Assembly (NCBI RefSeq): GCF_017573545.1
Contig: NZ_JAGEOK010000003.1
Coordinates: 124,001 to 188,000, forward strand
Origin: Actinomadura nitritigenes
GTDB taxonomy: Bacteria; Actinomycetota; Actinomycetes; Streptosporangiales; Streptosporangiaceae
DNA: 64,000 nt
Direction of reading: 5' to 3'
Part shown: positions 8,802 through 17,170 of the stretch, piece by piece
How positions within the stretch are numbered: the first letter of the stretch is position 1
Layout of the letters: each line of letters begins with the position of its first letter
Position numbers and translations under genes: made by a program
Notes under the pieces: model-generated
What the model saw: the letters and a program-made list of their open reading frames with translations, nothing else
The model's database searches: none
Told to the model about the DNA's origin: nothing

Positions 8802-9893
8802 TCACTGGATGCCGGCGGCCTTGCACTTGGCCGCGTAGGCGCCCTTGCACAGGTCGGCGGCCTTGACGAACTGGTCGTCGGTGACCTGCTTGACGTTGTC
8901 CTTGAAGACGCCGATCGGGTTCAGCAGCACCGAGGGGACGTCGCGCTTGCCCTGCGGGTCGTTGGTGGTGCCGTTGGTCTCGCCCTTCTGGCCCTTGATG
9001 AGGGCGACGGCGAGCTTGGCGACCGCGTCGGCCTCCTGCTTGACGGGCTTGTACACGGTCATGCACTGGGTGCCGTCCAGGATGTTCTGGAGTCCCTGGA
9101 GGGTGGCGTCCTGGCCGGTGACCGCGACCTTGCCGGCCTGCTGGTTCTTCTTCAGGATGGAGATCGCGGCGTTGCCGAGGCCGTCGTTGGCGGCCAGCAC
9201 GCCGTCGATCTTGCCGTGCTGCTCGGTGTACATCTGCTCGAAGATCGTCGCGGCCTTGTCCGGCTTCCAGTCCGGGACGGCCTGCTCGGCGACCTTCTTG
9301 TAGTTCGACACCTGGTCGAGGATGTTGTGCGCGCCCTTGGCGAACAGCGTCGCGTTGTTGTCGGTCGGCGAGCCGTTCAGGTAGGCGATGTTGGCGCTCT
9401 TGTCGCCGAGGCACTTCTGCAGGCCCTTGCCGAGCTCCTCGCCGACCTTCACGTTGTCGAAGGAGACGTAGTAGTCGGAGACGCCGCCGAGGGTGAGCCG
9501 GTCGTAGTCGATCGTCTTGACGCCCTGGGACTGCGCCTTGCGCTGGACGGCGCCGGCGGAGTTGGAGTCGATGCCGTCGACGATCAGCACGGTGACGCCG
9601 CTGGTGATCATCTGGTCCGCGATCGTCTGGAACCGCTGGGTCGAGCCCTCGGCGTTCTGGATGTCGTACTGGACGCCGGCCGTCTTGAACGCCTGCTCGA
9701 GATAGGGCCGGTCGAAGCTCTCGTAGCGGACGGACGAGGTGGTGTCGGGCAGGATCACGCCGACCTTGCCCTTCACCGCGCCGGAGCCGGAGCCGGAGCC
9801 CTTGTCGCCGCCGCCGTTGTCGTCCCCGCACGCGGACAGGGTGAGCGCCGCGGCGGCCGAGAGGGCCATGAAGCTGAGGATCCCCTTGCGCAT
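8802..9893 (-). CDS. Sugar ABC transporter substrate-binding lipoprotein
   Basis: A 363-residue periplasmic-binding-protein-like lipoprotein. The signal peptide MRKGILSFMALSAAA ends in the lipobox LSAC, with Cys at residue 22. Then comes a Gly/Ser-rich linker and a type 1 binding fold (DQMITSGVTVLIVDGIDSNS, GVLAANDGLGNAAI, VTGQDATLQGLQNI), as in xylose/ribose-binding proteins (XylF group). I chose the ATG at 9893; upstream in-frame starts lack a signal peptide. First gene of the transporter operon, with its promoter in the long gap to the right. Confidence 0.9.
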   Translation of the reverse strand: MRKGILSFMALSAAAALTLSACGDDNGGGDKGSGSGSGAVKGKVGVILPDTTSSVRYESFDRPYLEQAFKTAGVQYDIQNAEGSTQRFQTIADQMITSGVTVLIVDGIDSNSAGAVQRKAQSQGVKTIDYDRLTLGGVSDYYVSFDNVKVGEELGKGLQKCLGDKSANIAYLNGSPTDNNATLFAKGAHNILDQVSNYKKVAEQAVPDWKPDKAATIFEQMYTEQHGKIDGVLAANDGLGNAAISILKKNQQAGKVAVTGQDATLQGLQNILDGTQCMTVYKPVKQEADAVAKLAVALIKGQKGETNGTTNDPQGKRDVPSVLLNPIGVFKDNVKQVTDDQFVKAADLCKGAYAAKCKAAGIQ

Positions 9894-10420
9894 TGCCCGG
9901 GTCCTTTCTTGGGGGCGGCCGCGTGGCGCGGCCGGGGGTTCGCAGCGCCGGTGAGCGAGGTCGCACATCCACCGGCGTGAATGTTGTGTCCCGCAACTTA
10001 TGTCCGACTCGTCCTGAACGCCAGACCTGTCGCCCGGCCAATTTGTTGTGGGCAGTAACAATCCCGTAACGCGAGATCAACACGGGGGAAACAGTGGAGG
10101 GCGCTGATCGGGGAGGGAGAACCGGAGGTCAGGACGGGTCCGGGCCGCGCGCGGCATATGTTCGGCGGGTCAACATTCAGCCCCGGCCCGCGGGCGACCC
10201 GCCGCGCGCGACCAACGCCGCGGCCATGCGGCGGCGTCCCGGAGCGCACCGAGACTGTGCCGCATGACCCGGCGCCTCGACCGTCGCGCGAGCGCGTCAC
10301 CTGACCGGTGAGGCGACGCCGAAGGCGAGCCTCACCGGGAGAAGACCGCGAAGCGATGCCGTGCCCGCGCGAGCCCGGTCAAGGGCCGAGCCGCTGGGCG
10401 AGGCCCTTGGGCCGGGGTCG
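9894..10420. other. 527-bp gap: promoter region of the sugar transporter, no gene seen
   Basis: I see no convincing coding sequence here. The part nearest 9893 should hold the leftward promoter of the transporter operon; small inverted repeats lie at 9983-9997 (GTTG/CAAC) and 10043-10061. The rest is GC-rich with no clear structure. Confidence 0.5.
10043..10061. promoter_or_regulatory. Candidate operator (inverted repeat TTGTT-N9-AACAA)
   Basis: A 5-bp inverted repeat with a 9-bp spacer in an otherwise AT-poor region, about 150 bp before the transporter lipoprotein start. It could be the ROK regulator's site, since it is the only AT-rich dyad there, but the arms are short. Confidence 0.3.
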
Positions 10421-10717
10421 CTACGAAACGGCGAGGACCAGCGCGACCCGGTCGGCCGCGGCGGCGACGTCGTCGGCGGGTGCGATGCGCTCCGCCCACG
10501 ACCACCAGTACCACCATCCGTCGGCGCCCCGTTCCGCGAGGATGTTCTCCGTCAGGGCGGAGGCGTCCGGATTCATCACGTGCAGGCTGGGCGACTGGCC
10601 CCGAGGCAGTGTGAGGCGCACCCGCAGGCCGCGTTCGACCAGCTCGGCGCCCAGCTCTTCCAGATATTCGATCCGCGTCCGAGCGGGCGCGGCGGTTCCC
10701 GTATCGTCAGGCGTCAT
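10421..10717 (-). CDS. Small hypothetical protein with a GWWYWWSWAE motif
   Basis: A 98-residue soluble protein. It begins with a helix (RTRIEYLEELGAELVERGL), has a beta segment (RVRLTLPRG) and a striking aromatic run GWWYWWSWAERIAP. Similar short proteins are common in filamentous actinomycetes, often near regulatory genes; their function is unknown to me. I chose the ATG at 10717 (GGGGAAG upstream); an alternative ATG lies at 10732. It is divergent from the membrane protein at 10927. Confidence 0.65.
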   Translation of the reverse strand: MTPDDTGTAAPARTRIEYLEELGAELVERGLRVRLTLPRGQSPSLHVMNPDASALTENILAERGADGWWYWWSWAERIAPADDVAAAADRVALVLAVS

Positions 10718-10926
10718 CCTTGTCTTCCCCATGGACTCCGCGCGGCCCGACGAGATCTCACCCTCCCCCTTCCCCGGCCCGGGTGCAAGCACTGCGGCCC
10801 GGTCGGCGCGGGTGCGCCGCGAACTCCGGCGCCGCGGCGAGCGTCGCAAAGGGCGCGGTGCCCGGCCGCCGCGAACGGCATCCGGGATATGTTGCGCATG
10901 GCACTCGAAGGGGGAAGTTGGGGCGT

Positions 10927-11571
10927 ATGGCGATGGCGAGCGCGGGCGCGAACCCGGAGTGGACCCGGCCCGACCAGCGGCTGCCCGAGCGGCGCCCGGC
11001 GGAGGGGACCGCTCCGTCCTCCCCGGCCGGCACCTGGCACCGGATGCACTACGCGGTCGGCGTCTTCCTCATCGCGTACGGGGTGGCGGGCCTGGCCGGC
11101 GCGGCGCTGCTGTGGGGCGACCGGCGCAAGGAACTCGGCGACTACTTCGGCTCCGGGAACGCCGGCACGCTGCTGATCCTGGCCAAGGCGGCCGAGGCCG
11201 TGCTCGTCGCGGTGACCGCCGCGGGGATCGCCCGCCGCCGCGACATGTGGTTCGTCCCGGCCCTGGCAGGCTGGATGGCGGGCTTCGCGGTGTTCGCGGT
11301 CCTGGACGTGTTCGACGGCCGGTGGGGCGGGCTCCTGGAGCACCTGCTCTACCTCGCGGGCTTCGTGGTGCTGCTCTTCGTCTCGTACGGGCTGAGCGCG
11401 AAGGCGCAGGTCGGCAGCGGTGCGGCGGTCCGCGCGTCGGCCGTGCCGCCCGCGCCGGACGGACCCGGACAGGACGGTGGCGGCGACGCCGTCGGGGACG
11501 GCGGGCCGCGGCGGCTCACCCGGACGCAGGAGTTCGCGCTCGCCGCGCTCAACCGGCTGCCGCGCCGCTGA
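10927..11571 (+). CDS. Membrane protein of unknown function, four predicted TM segments
   Basis: A 214-residue protein: a Pro-rich cytoplasmic N-terminus (about 37 residues), four hydrophobic segments between about 40 and 155, and a Gly/Asp-rich tail ending in RTQEFALAALNRLPRR. No catalytic motif is visible. The ATG at 10927 has GGGGAAG nine bases upstream. It converges on the peptidyl-tRNA hydrolase gene with a hairpin between. Confidence 0.65.
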   Translation: MAMASAGANPEWTRPDQRLPERRPAEGTAPSSPAGTWHRMHYAVGVFLIAYGVAGLAGAALLWGDRRKELGDYFGSGNAGTLLILAKAAEAVLVAVTAAGIARRRDMWFVPALAGWMAGFAVFAVLDVFDGRWGGLLEHLLYLAGFVVLLFVSYGLSAKAQVGSGAAVRASAVPPAPDGPGQDGGGDAVGDGGPRRLTRTQEFALAALNRLPRR

Positions 11572-11572
11572 A

Positions 11573-11596
11573 CCGGGCGCGCCCCGGCGCGCCCGG
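11573..11596. terminator. Hairpin between convergent genes
   Basis: Perfect 10-bp stem (11573-11582 with 11587-11596) and 4-base loop, directly after the stop at 11571 and before the convergent stop at 11619. Confidence 0.7.
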
Positions 11597-11618
11597 ACGG
11601 GACGGGAGGGTCCGGACG

Positions 11619-12290
11619 TCAGCGGACGATCCACGCGATGGCGGTCATCGTCCCCGGCGGTACCTCGGTGAAGCCGCCGTCCCGGACCGCGACGGCCGCC
11701 TCCTTGACGCATCGCGACCACGCGACGTCCCTGACCAGGTGCACGGGCGCGCCCGCCTCGATCCACGCCGCGACGTCCTTGCGCCGGCCCTGCCGCAGCA
11801 GCAGCTGCGCGGCGTGCCCGCTCTGCGCCGCGGCCTTGCCGGTCGTCATCGTCACGTCCGGGTTCAGGGCGAGCGCGGCGTACGGCGGCGCGGGCGGCGG
11901 CGCCGGCTCCTCGGCGTCCGCGAGGTCGAGCCCGGCCACCTGGAGCTTCGCCAGCTCCGGCGGGACGTCCGCGACCGGGCCCGGCGGGAACGCCCGCACC
12001 TGCGCGCCCGCGTGCTCGACCGTCACTCCCGGCAGCGCCTGCGCCTCCGGCCAGCGGACGCCGCGCGCGCGCCGCGTCACCTTCCGGATCCGCCGCGACT
12101 CCCATTCGTGCACCGGCAGGCGCCACTCCCCGTCGGGGTCGGTCGCGCGCGGGTCGGTGAGCAGCCGGACGACGGCGGTCGCCGCGGCCTCGCAGACGGC
12201 GCCGTGAGTGGGCGGATCGGCCTTCTCCGCGCGTACCACCAGTTGCATCGCCCAGGGCGGGTCGTCGAGAGGGTCGTGAGCAGGTCGCAC
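11619..12290 (-). CDS. Peptidyl-tRNA hydrolase Pth2-type protein
   Basis: A 223-residue protein that starts with a Pth2-like segment (WAMQLVVRAEKADPPTHG) and has the PTH2 core near its C-terminus (TMTTGKAAAQSGHAAQLLL). Pth2 cleaves peptidyl-tRNA to recycle tRNA; this longer actinobacterial form has an insert of about 100 residues between the two parts, and its activity is not established here. The start is uncertain: GTG at 12290 gives the full domain, while ATG at 12248 would trim 14 residues. Confidence 0.75.
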   Translation of the reverse strand: MRPAHDPLDDPPWAMQLVVRAEKADPPTHGAVCEAAATAVVRLLTDPRATDPDGEWRLPVHEWESRRIRKVTRRARGVRWPEAQALPGVTVEHAGAQVRAFPPGPVADVPPELAKLQVAGLDLADAEEPAPPPAPPYAALALNPDVTMTTGKAAAQSGHAAQLLLRQGRRKDVAAWIEAGAPVHLVRDVAWSRCVKEAAVAVRDGGFTEVPPGTMTAIAWIVR

Positions 12291-12468
12291 CCATGGAGTA
12301 TTCCAAACCGGTTCCGATGTCCGTGACGCCGCTTTCCCGGGGACGATGTGGGTAATGCAACTGTTGCCGTCTCCCGGACGTCGATCCTGTAGCGGGCGCA
12401 GCACCGTGGGACGGCCCTCGCCGGAGGGGGGCGAGGGGCACGGCGAGAGGTCGGGTCGGAGGTCGCCG

Positions 12469-13542
12469 GTGACCAGTGGCGCGTGGAACGAGTCCATCCC
12501 CGGAGTCGGTACGTTCTTCGTCGGCATCGACGTCGCCCCGGGGCGGTACCGGTGCGACGACGCCGCGGGCGGCTGGTGGGTCCGCTTCACCGGCCCCGGA
12601 GGGGGCGACCCGGTCGGCATGTGGCCGCTGCCCGCCGGCGGCGCCGAGGTCGAGATCGAGCCGACCGACTTCGCGTTCGAGACCCACGTCGGCGCGTACT
12701 GGCGGCGGATCGCCCCGCCGCGCCGCGCCGGGGACGGCCCGGCGGCGGAACCGCGCCCGGTCGCCGACCCCGGACTGCGCGCCGAGCTCGACACGCTCGT
12801 GGCGCGCCGCCGCCCGCTGCTGTGGCTGGCGCCGCTGACCGTCCTCGGGCTGGGCCTGCTGGGGTCGCCGCTGCTCGGCTCGCTGTGGCTGATCGGCCTC
12901 GGCATGCTCGCGGTCCTGGTCGCGCTCGGCACCCCGTCGGTCTCGCTGGACCTGCGGCGCGCCCGCGAGCTGGAGCGCCGCCGGCACCGCTACCTCACCC
13001 CCGAGGACTTCGACGGGCCGGGCCGCGCGCTGCTCGTCCGCGTGCAGGCCGCGGTCGACGCCGTCCGCGACTCGCAGGTCAACCGGGAGGGCCTGCTGGA
13101 CGCCGTCGACAACGCGGTCACCCTGCCCCGGCAGGAGTGGGAGATCGCGCAGGTCCTGGCGCGGCAGTCGAAGCTGCGCAGGGAGCAGGAGGAGATGGCG
13201 GAGGCCGCGCCGCTGCCCGAGGTGGCGGCCGCGCTGCTGCCGCTCCGCGAGAAGCTCGACATCTCCGTCGAGGCGGTGACGCGCCGGATCGAGGCCCTCG
13301 AGCGGTACGCCGAGCGTGCCCGCGCCGCCGACGAGGCCCTGGCCGCGCACCGCCACCTGGAGTCCCTGGCGGCGAAGGCGCACGAGTACGACGAGCTGCT
13401 CGCCGACACCGTCCGCGACGACCTGGCGCTGCCCGCGATCGAGCGGCTCACCGAGCAGGGCGACGCGCTCGTCCGGACGCTGCGCGAGCGGCTCGCGAAG
13501 GCCGCCGAGGCGGGCGGCGAGCTCCCGCCCCCGCCCGCCTGA
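12469..13542 (+). CDS. Hypothetical membrane protein with C-terminal coiled coil
   Basis: A 357-residue protein. The N-terminus (about residues 1-75) has GVGTFFVGIDVAPGRYRC and an aromatic patch, like a small beta-sandwich found in actinobacterial surface or regulatory proteins. Two hydrophobic segments lie at about residues 120-160, followed by a long helical, Glu/Arg/Leu-rich coiled-coil region to the end. No enzyme motif is visible. The GTG at 12469 has a GGAGG site six bases upstream and is preferred to an in-frame ATG at 12346. It converges on the UbiA gene four bases away. Confidence 0.65.
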   Translation: MTSGAWNESIPGVGTFFVGIDVAPGRYRCDDAAGGWWVRFTGPGGGDPVGMWPLPAGGAEVEIEPTDFAFETHVGAYWRRIAPPRRAGDGPAAEPRPVADPGLRAELDTLVARRRPLLWLAPLTVLGLGLLGSPLLGSLWLIGLGMLAVLVALGTPSVSLDLRRARELERRRHRYLTPEDFDGPGRALLVRVQAAVDAVRDSQVNREGLLDAVDNAVTLPRQEWEIAQVLARQSKLRREQEEMAEAAPLPEVAAALLPLREKLDISVEAVTRRIEALERYAERARAADEALAAHRHLESLAAKAHEYDELLADTVRDDLALPAIERLTEQGDALVRTLRERLAKAAEAGGELPPPPA

Positions 13543-13546
13543 CCGC

Positions 13547-14521
13547 TCACAGCACCCGCGCGTACATCAGCGCGAACACCAGGTACGGGACGAGGAACAC
13601 CCAGCTCGTCACGATGATGCCGTGGAGCACCTCCTCCGGTTCGCGCGCCCGGCCGAGGAAGCGGTGGTACACCCGGACCAGCACCGGCGCGGACACGGCC
13701 TGCGTCCACAGCGTCCGGTGCGGGAACACGTGCCCGGTCGCGGCCAGCGTCACCGCGAGCGCGCACGACGCCGTCCACGCGGCGAGCCCGATCCGGTACG
13801 CGCCGCGCGGGCCGAGCCGCACGGCGATGGTCCGGTACCCGCTGGCGAGGTCGGCCCTGTAGTCGGTGACGGTCGTCGGGACGTACAGGGCGGTCGCGAC
13901 CAGGACGCCCTCGGCGGCCATCACCCACGGGAAGCCCTCGATGGGGCGCACGACCGTCCAGCCGGCCACCAGCGCGAAGCCGCCGACGCCGGCCGCGTTG
14001 GTCGCCACGTCGAACCCCGGCCGGTCCTTCAACCGGATCGGCGGCACGCTGTACAGCCAGCCGAGCACCAGGAACCCGAGCGTGACCAGCGCGAACGCCG
14101 GCCGCACCGTCAGCGCGACGAGCAGCGCCGCCGCCGCGGTCACGTGCGCGGCGACCAGCGCGCCGTGCACGCTCAGCCGCCCGCCGACGAGCGGCGCGCC
14201 GTCCTTGCGCGGATTCTCGAGGTCGCCGTCCAGGTCGAAGGCGTCGTTGATGGCCGGCACCGCCAGCCAGACCAGCGGCCCCCACACGACCAGCCCGGTC
14301 AGCACGGGCGCGGCCGCGTCCAGGCACCCGCCGCTCATCGGCGCGCACGCGTCCTGCCCGGCGATCAGCCACCGCGTCGCGAGCAGGTGCCCGACGTAGA
14401 ACGGCACGAGCGAGACGAGCCAGATCGCCGGCCTCGCGATGAGCCACAGGTCGAGCAGCACCCGCCACCGCCGCACGGCCGCCCGCACCGGCACCCGGTG
14501 CCGTGTCTGAGAAGCGCGCAT
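13547..14521 (-). CDS. UbiA-family prenyltransferase
   Basis: A 324-residue membrane protein with about eight membrane segments and both Asp-rich motifs of the UbiA superfamily: NDAFDLDGDLENP (N92-P104) and TDYRADLASGYRT near residue 220. Such enzymes attach a prenyl group to an aromatic or similar acceptor, as in menaquinone, heme O or (bacterio)chlorophyll synthesis. The specific substrate cannot be read from the sequence, and no quinone or heme genes are adjacent. The ATG at 14521 is clear. Confidence 0.85.
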   Translation of the reverse strand: MRASQTRHRVPVRAAVRRWRVLLDLWLIARPAIWLVSLVPFYVGHLLATRWLIAGQDACAPMSGGCLDAAAPVLTGLVVWGPLVWLAVPAINDAFDLDGDLENPRKDGAPLVGGRLSVHGALVAAHVTAAAALLVALTVRPAFALVTLGFLVLGWLYSVPPIRLKDRPGFDVATNAAGVGGFALVAGWTVVRPIEGFPWVMAAEGVLVATALYVPTTVTDYRADLASGYRTIAVRLGPRGAYRIGLAAWTASCALAVTLAATGHVFPHRTLWTQAVSAPVLVRVYHRFLGRAREPEEVLHGIIVTSWVFLVPYLVFALMYARVL

Positions 14522-14677
14522 GCCGTCACCCCCAGGGATCGCGACGCGCCCCCACCCCTATTGGACACTACGTCCACATGCTCCGCGGTGGCCAGTGCCC
14601 GCGAATTCGCCTCCCCTGCGCCGCCGGCCGGGATGATCTCGGTGGCGCGGGTCGTTGGACCCGGTGTGGAGTCGATC

Positions 14678-15643
14678 ATGATGCGGGCGGCCGTGGCGGA
14701 GCGGCCGGGGCCGCCGGACGTGCTACGGGTGCGCGAGGTGCCGGTTCCCGGGCCGCGGCCGGGGTGGACGCTGGTGAAGGTCGGGGCGTTCGGGCTGAAC
14801 CGGTCGGAGATGTTCACCCGGCAGGGGCACTCCCCCGGCGTGCGGTTCCCGCGCGTGCTCGGGATCGAGTGCGTCGGGGAGGTCGCCGCGGGCGGCGTGC
14901 TCGCGCCGGGGACGCGGGTCGCGGCGGTCATGGGCGAGATGGGGCGCGCGTTCGACGGCGGCTACGCCGAGTACGCGCTGCTCCCCGACGACCTGCTGAT
15001 CCCCGTCACGACCGGGCTGGACTGGGAGGTCTTCGCGGCGCTGCCCGAGACGTACCTGACCGCGCAGGGGTCGCTGGACGCGCTCGGCGCGGACGGCGGC
15101 ACGCTGCTGGTGCGGGGCGGGACGTCGTCGGTCGGCATGGCGGCGCTGTCGCTCGCCAGGGGGCTGGGCCTGCGGACGATCGCGACGACCCGCAACCCCG
15201 GCAAGGCCGGCGCGCTGGAGGAGGCGGGCGCCGACCACGTCGTCCTGGACGACGGCGGCATCGCGGACGGGGTGCGGGAGATCGTCCCGGACGGTCCCGA
15301 CCACGTGCTCGAACTCGTCGGCGCCTCGACCCTCGTGGACTCGCTCGGCCTCGTCCGCAAGGGCGGCGCGGTGTGCATGACGGGCATCCTGGGCGGCGAG
15401 TGGGTGCTCCCGGAGTTCGAGCCGATGCAGGCGATGCGGAGCGGGACGCGGCTCACCGTGTTCCACAGCGACGACGTGCAGGGCGCGGCGGGCGCCGCGA
15501 CGCTGCAGCGGCTCGTGGACGGGGTCGAGAGCGGCCGGTTCCGGCCGAACGTCGACCGGGTCTTCGCACTGGACGAGATCGCCGACGCGCACCGGTACAT
15601 GGAGGCCGACGAGGCGGCCGGCAAGCTCGTCGTGCGCCTCTAG
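14678..15643 (+). CDS. Zinc-type alcohol dehydrogenase-like / quinone oxidoreductase
   Basis: A 321-residue medium-chain dehydrogenase/reductase. The N-terminal GroES-like domain lacks the zinc-binding Cys residues, so it fits the quinone oxidoreductase branch. The NADPH-binding motif is GGTSSVGMAALSLARGLG, and the C-terminus has LDEIADAHRYMEADEAAGKLVV. It would reduce quinones or enones with NADPH. ATG at 14678 (adjacent ATG at 14681) has GGAG seven bases upstream. It is divergent from the UbiA gene. Confidence 0.85.
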   Translation: MMRAAVAERPGPPDVLRVREVPVPGPRPGWTLVKVGAFGLNRSEMFTRQGHSPGVRFPRVLGIECVGEVAAGGVLAPGTRVAAVMGEMGRAFDGGYAEYALLPDDLLIPVTTGLDWEVFAALPETYLTAQGSLDALGADGGTLLVRGGTSSVGMAALSLARGLGLRTIATTRNPGKAGALEEAGADHVVLDDGGIADGVREIVPDGPDHVLELVGASTLVDSLGLVRKGGAVCMTGILGGEWVLPEFEPMQAMRSGTRLTVFHSDDVQGAAGAATLQRLVDGVESGRFRPNVDRVFALDEIADAHRYMEADEAAGKLVVRL

Positions 15644-15679
15644 CCGCCGGGCGTGCGGAGCCGGGTCAGCCGAGCAGGG

Positions 15680-16267
15680 TCAGCCGAGCAGGGCGCGGAT
15701 CTGGTCGGGGCCGGTGAAGACCTCGGCGGCCATGCCGGTCTCGCGGGCGGCGAGGACGTTGCGCTCGGTGTCGTCGATGAACAGGACGTCGGCGGGCTCC
15801 ACGCCGAGGCGTTCGGCGCAGATGCGGTAGGCGCGCGGGTCGGGCTTGGCGACGCCGATGGCGCACGAGTAGGTGAGCGCGTCGAACCGGGACAGCCAGC
15901 CCTCGTGCCGCGCCTCGAAGCGGGGGACGAGGTCGGCGATGATGTTGGAGAGCAGGCCCAGGGTGCGGCCGCCGTCGGCCAGCTCGTGCACGAGGGAGAC
16001 CATGCGCTCGTCGACGTTCGTCCAGCTCCGCAGGTCGGCGTCGATCAGCGCGGGCACGTCGGGGAACCCGGTGCCGAGGGCGGCGGCGACGTCCGCCCAG
16101 TAGGCCGCGGCGTCCCGGCCGGCGTCGTAGGCGGGGCGCAGCGCCCAGTACGCGTCCCAGAACGGGGCGCCGGAGACGCCGGCGATCTCCTCGATCTCCC
16201 GCACGGCCTCGGGGGTCTGGGTGCGGGCGATGACGCCGAACAGGTCGAAGACGATCACATCGGGCAT
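15680..16267 (-). CDS. HAD-family hydrolase
   Basis: A 195-residue HAD phosphatase-like protein: motif I VFDLFGVIA (nucleophile Asp8; the usual second Asp is Gly here), motif II LLSNI, motif III Lys in GVAKPDP, and motif IV FIDDTERNV. Replacement of the acid/base Asp (DxD to DLFG) is seen in some HAD subgroups and makes phosphatase activity uncertain. Many such proteins act on small phosphorylated metabolites. ATG at 16267 is clear. It is divergent from the KstR2-like regulator. Confidence 0.85.
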   Translation of the reverse strand: MPDVIVFDLFGVIARTQTPEAVREIEEIAGVSGAPFWDAYWALRPAYDAGRDAAAYWADVAAALGTGFPDVPALIDADLRSWTNVDERMVSLVHELADGGRTLGLLSNIIADLVPRFEARHEGWLSRFDALTYSCAIGVAKPDPRAYRICAERLGVEPADVLFIDDTERNVLAARETGMAAEVFTGPDQIRALLG

Positions 16268-16357
16268 GGTCCGAGGGTATGCGGGGCGGGGCGGTGCCGC
16301 CGTCGTGGGGCGGGGCGGCGTCGCGCCGCGTCGCGATGTGGGAGCCGCGGGTGATGG

Positions 16358-16371
16358 AACAAGCGCTTGGG
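16358..16371. promoter_or_regulatory. KstR2-like operator, site 1
   Basis: AACAAGCGCTTGGG matches AnCAAGnnCTTGnT at nine of ten fixed positions. It lies between the divergent HAD (start 16267) and TetR (start 16439) genes. Confidence 0.65.
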
Positions 16372-16403
16372 CAGACCGTAAACTGCCGCTGACGCGCGGA
16401 CTG

Positions 16404-16417
16404 AGCAAGCGGTTGGG
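16404..16417. promoter_or_regulatory. KstR2-like operator, site 2
   Basis: AGCAAGCGGTTGGG, with one good and one weaker half-site, lies just upstream of the -10 at 16427 and would cover the -35 region. This placement fits autorepression by the downstream TetR protein. Confidence 0.6.
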
Positions 16418-16426
16418 CGCGCACGG

Positions 16427-16432
16427 CATAAT
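16427..16432 (+). promoter_or_regulatory. -10 hexamer CATAAT; leaderless start
   Basis: CATAAT ends six bases before the GTG start at 16439. No separate ribosome site fits, so the transcript probably begins at or next to the start codon. Confidence 0.5.
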
Positions 16433-16438
16433 GAGAGG

Positions 16439-17107
16439 GTGACGACCACGAGCGCGAATTCCGGGCGGGCGAGGCCCCGGGCCGCCGGCGAGGGCGGCGC
16501 GCGCCGCCGCGGCAAGGGCTCGCCGGCCCTGGCGTCGGAGCGCCGCGAGCACCTGGTCAGGCTGGCCGCGGACCTGTTCGCGGAGAAGGGCTTCCAGGCC
16601 ACCACGGTCCGCAACATCGCCGACGAGGCCGGCATCCTGTCCGGCAGCCTCTACCACCACTTCGACTCCAAGGAGTCGATCGTGGACGAGATCCTGACCG
16701 GCTTCTTCGACGAGATCATGGCCGCCTACCGGGCCGAGATCGACGCGGGCCGCGACCCGCGCGAGACGATCGCCGGGCTCGTCCGCATCGCGTTCAACTC
16801 CCTCGAGCCGCACCGCGCCGCGATCACGGTGATGCAGAACGACTGGAACTACCTCCAGGGCATGGACCGCTTCGCCTACCTCACCAAGTCCGAGGACGAG
16901 GTGGAGAAGATGTGGGTCGAGACCATCGCGGCCGGCCAGGAGCAGGGGCTGTTCCGCGAGGACCTCGACCCGAAGCTGACCTACCGGATGATCCGCGACA
17001 CGATCTGGGTGGCCGTCCGCTGGTTCAAGCCCGGCGGACGGCTCGACGCCCAGAGCCTCGGCGAGCACTACATCAAGGTCATGTTCGACGGGATCAACAC
17101 CCACTAG
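16439..17107 (+). CDS. kstR2: TetR-family regulator, KstR2-like
   Basis: A 222-residue TetR protein: a basic Ala/Gly/Arg-rich leader of about 30 residues, the helix-turn-helix at about 35-85 (ATTVRNIADEAGILSGSLYHHF), and a C-terminal ligand domain. The pattern GILSGSLYHHFDSKESIVDEI and the late motif MWVETI...IRDTIWVAVRWFKPGG closely resemble mycobacterial KstR2, the repressor of the cholesterol C/D-ring genes that responds to a HIP-CoA ligand (established for Mycobacterium; similarity judged from memory). Two KstR2-type boxes lie upstream and another precedes the flavin reductase at 3720. The ring-degradation genes themselves are not in the window. Confidence 0.75.
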   Translation: MTTTSANSGRARPRAAGEGGARRRGKGSPALASERREHLVRLAADLFAEKGFQATTVRNIADEAGILSGSLYHHFDSKESIVDEILTGFFDEIMAAYRAEIDAGRDPRETIAGLVRIAFNSLEPHRAAITVMQNDWNYLQGMDRFAYLTKSEDEVEKMWVETIAAGQEQGLFREDLDPKLTYRMIRDTIWVAVRWFKPGGRLDAQSLGEHYIKVMFDGINTH

Positions 17108-17170
17108 CCCCCGGGCGGACGCCCGCGGCCGCAGGCCCGGCGCCCGCCGTGCCCCCGGCGGCAGGGCCCG

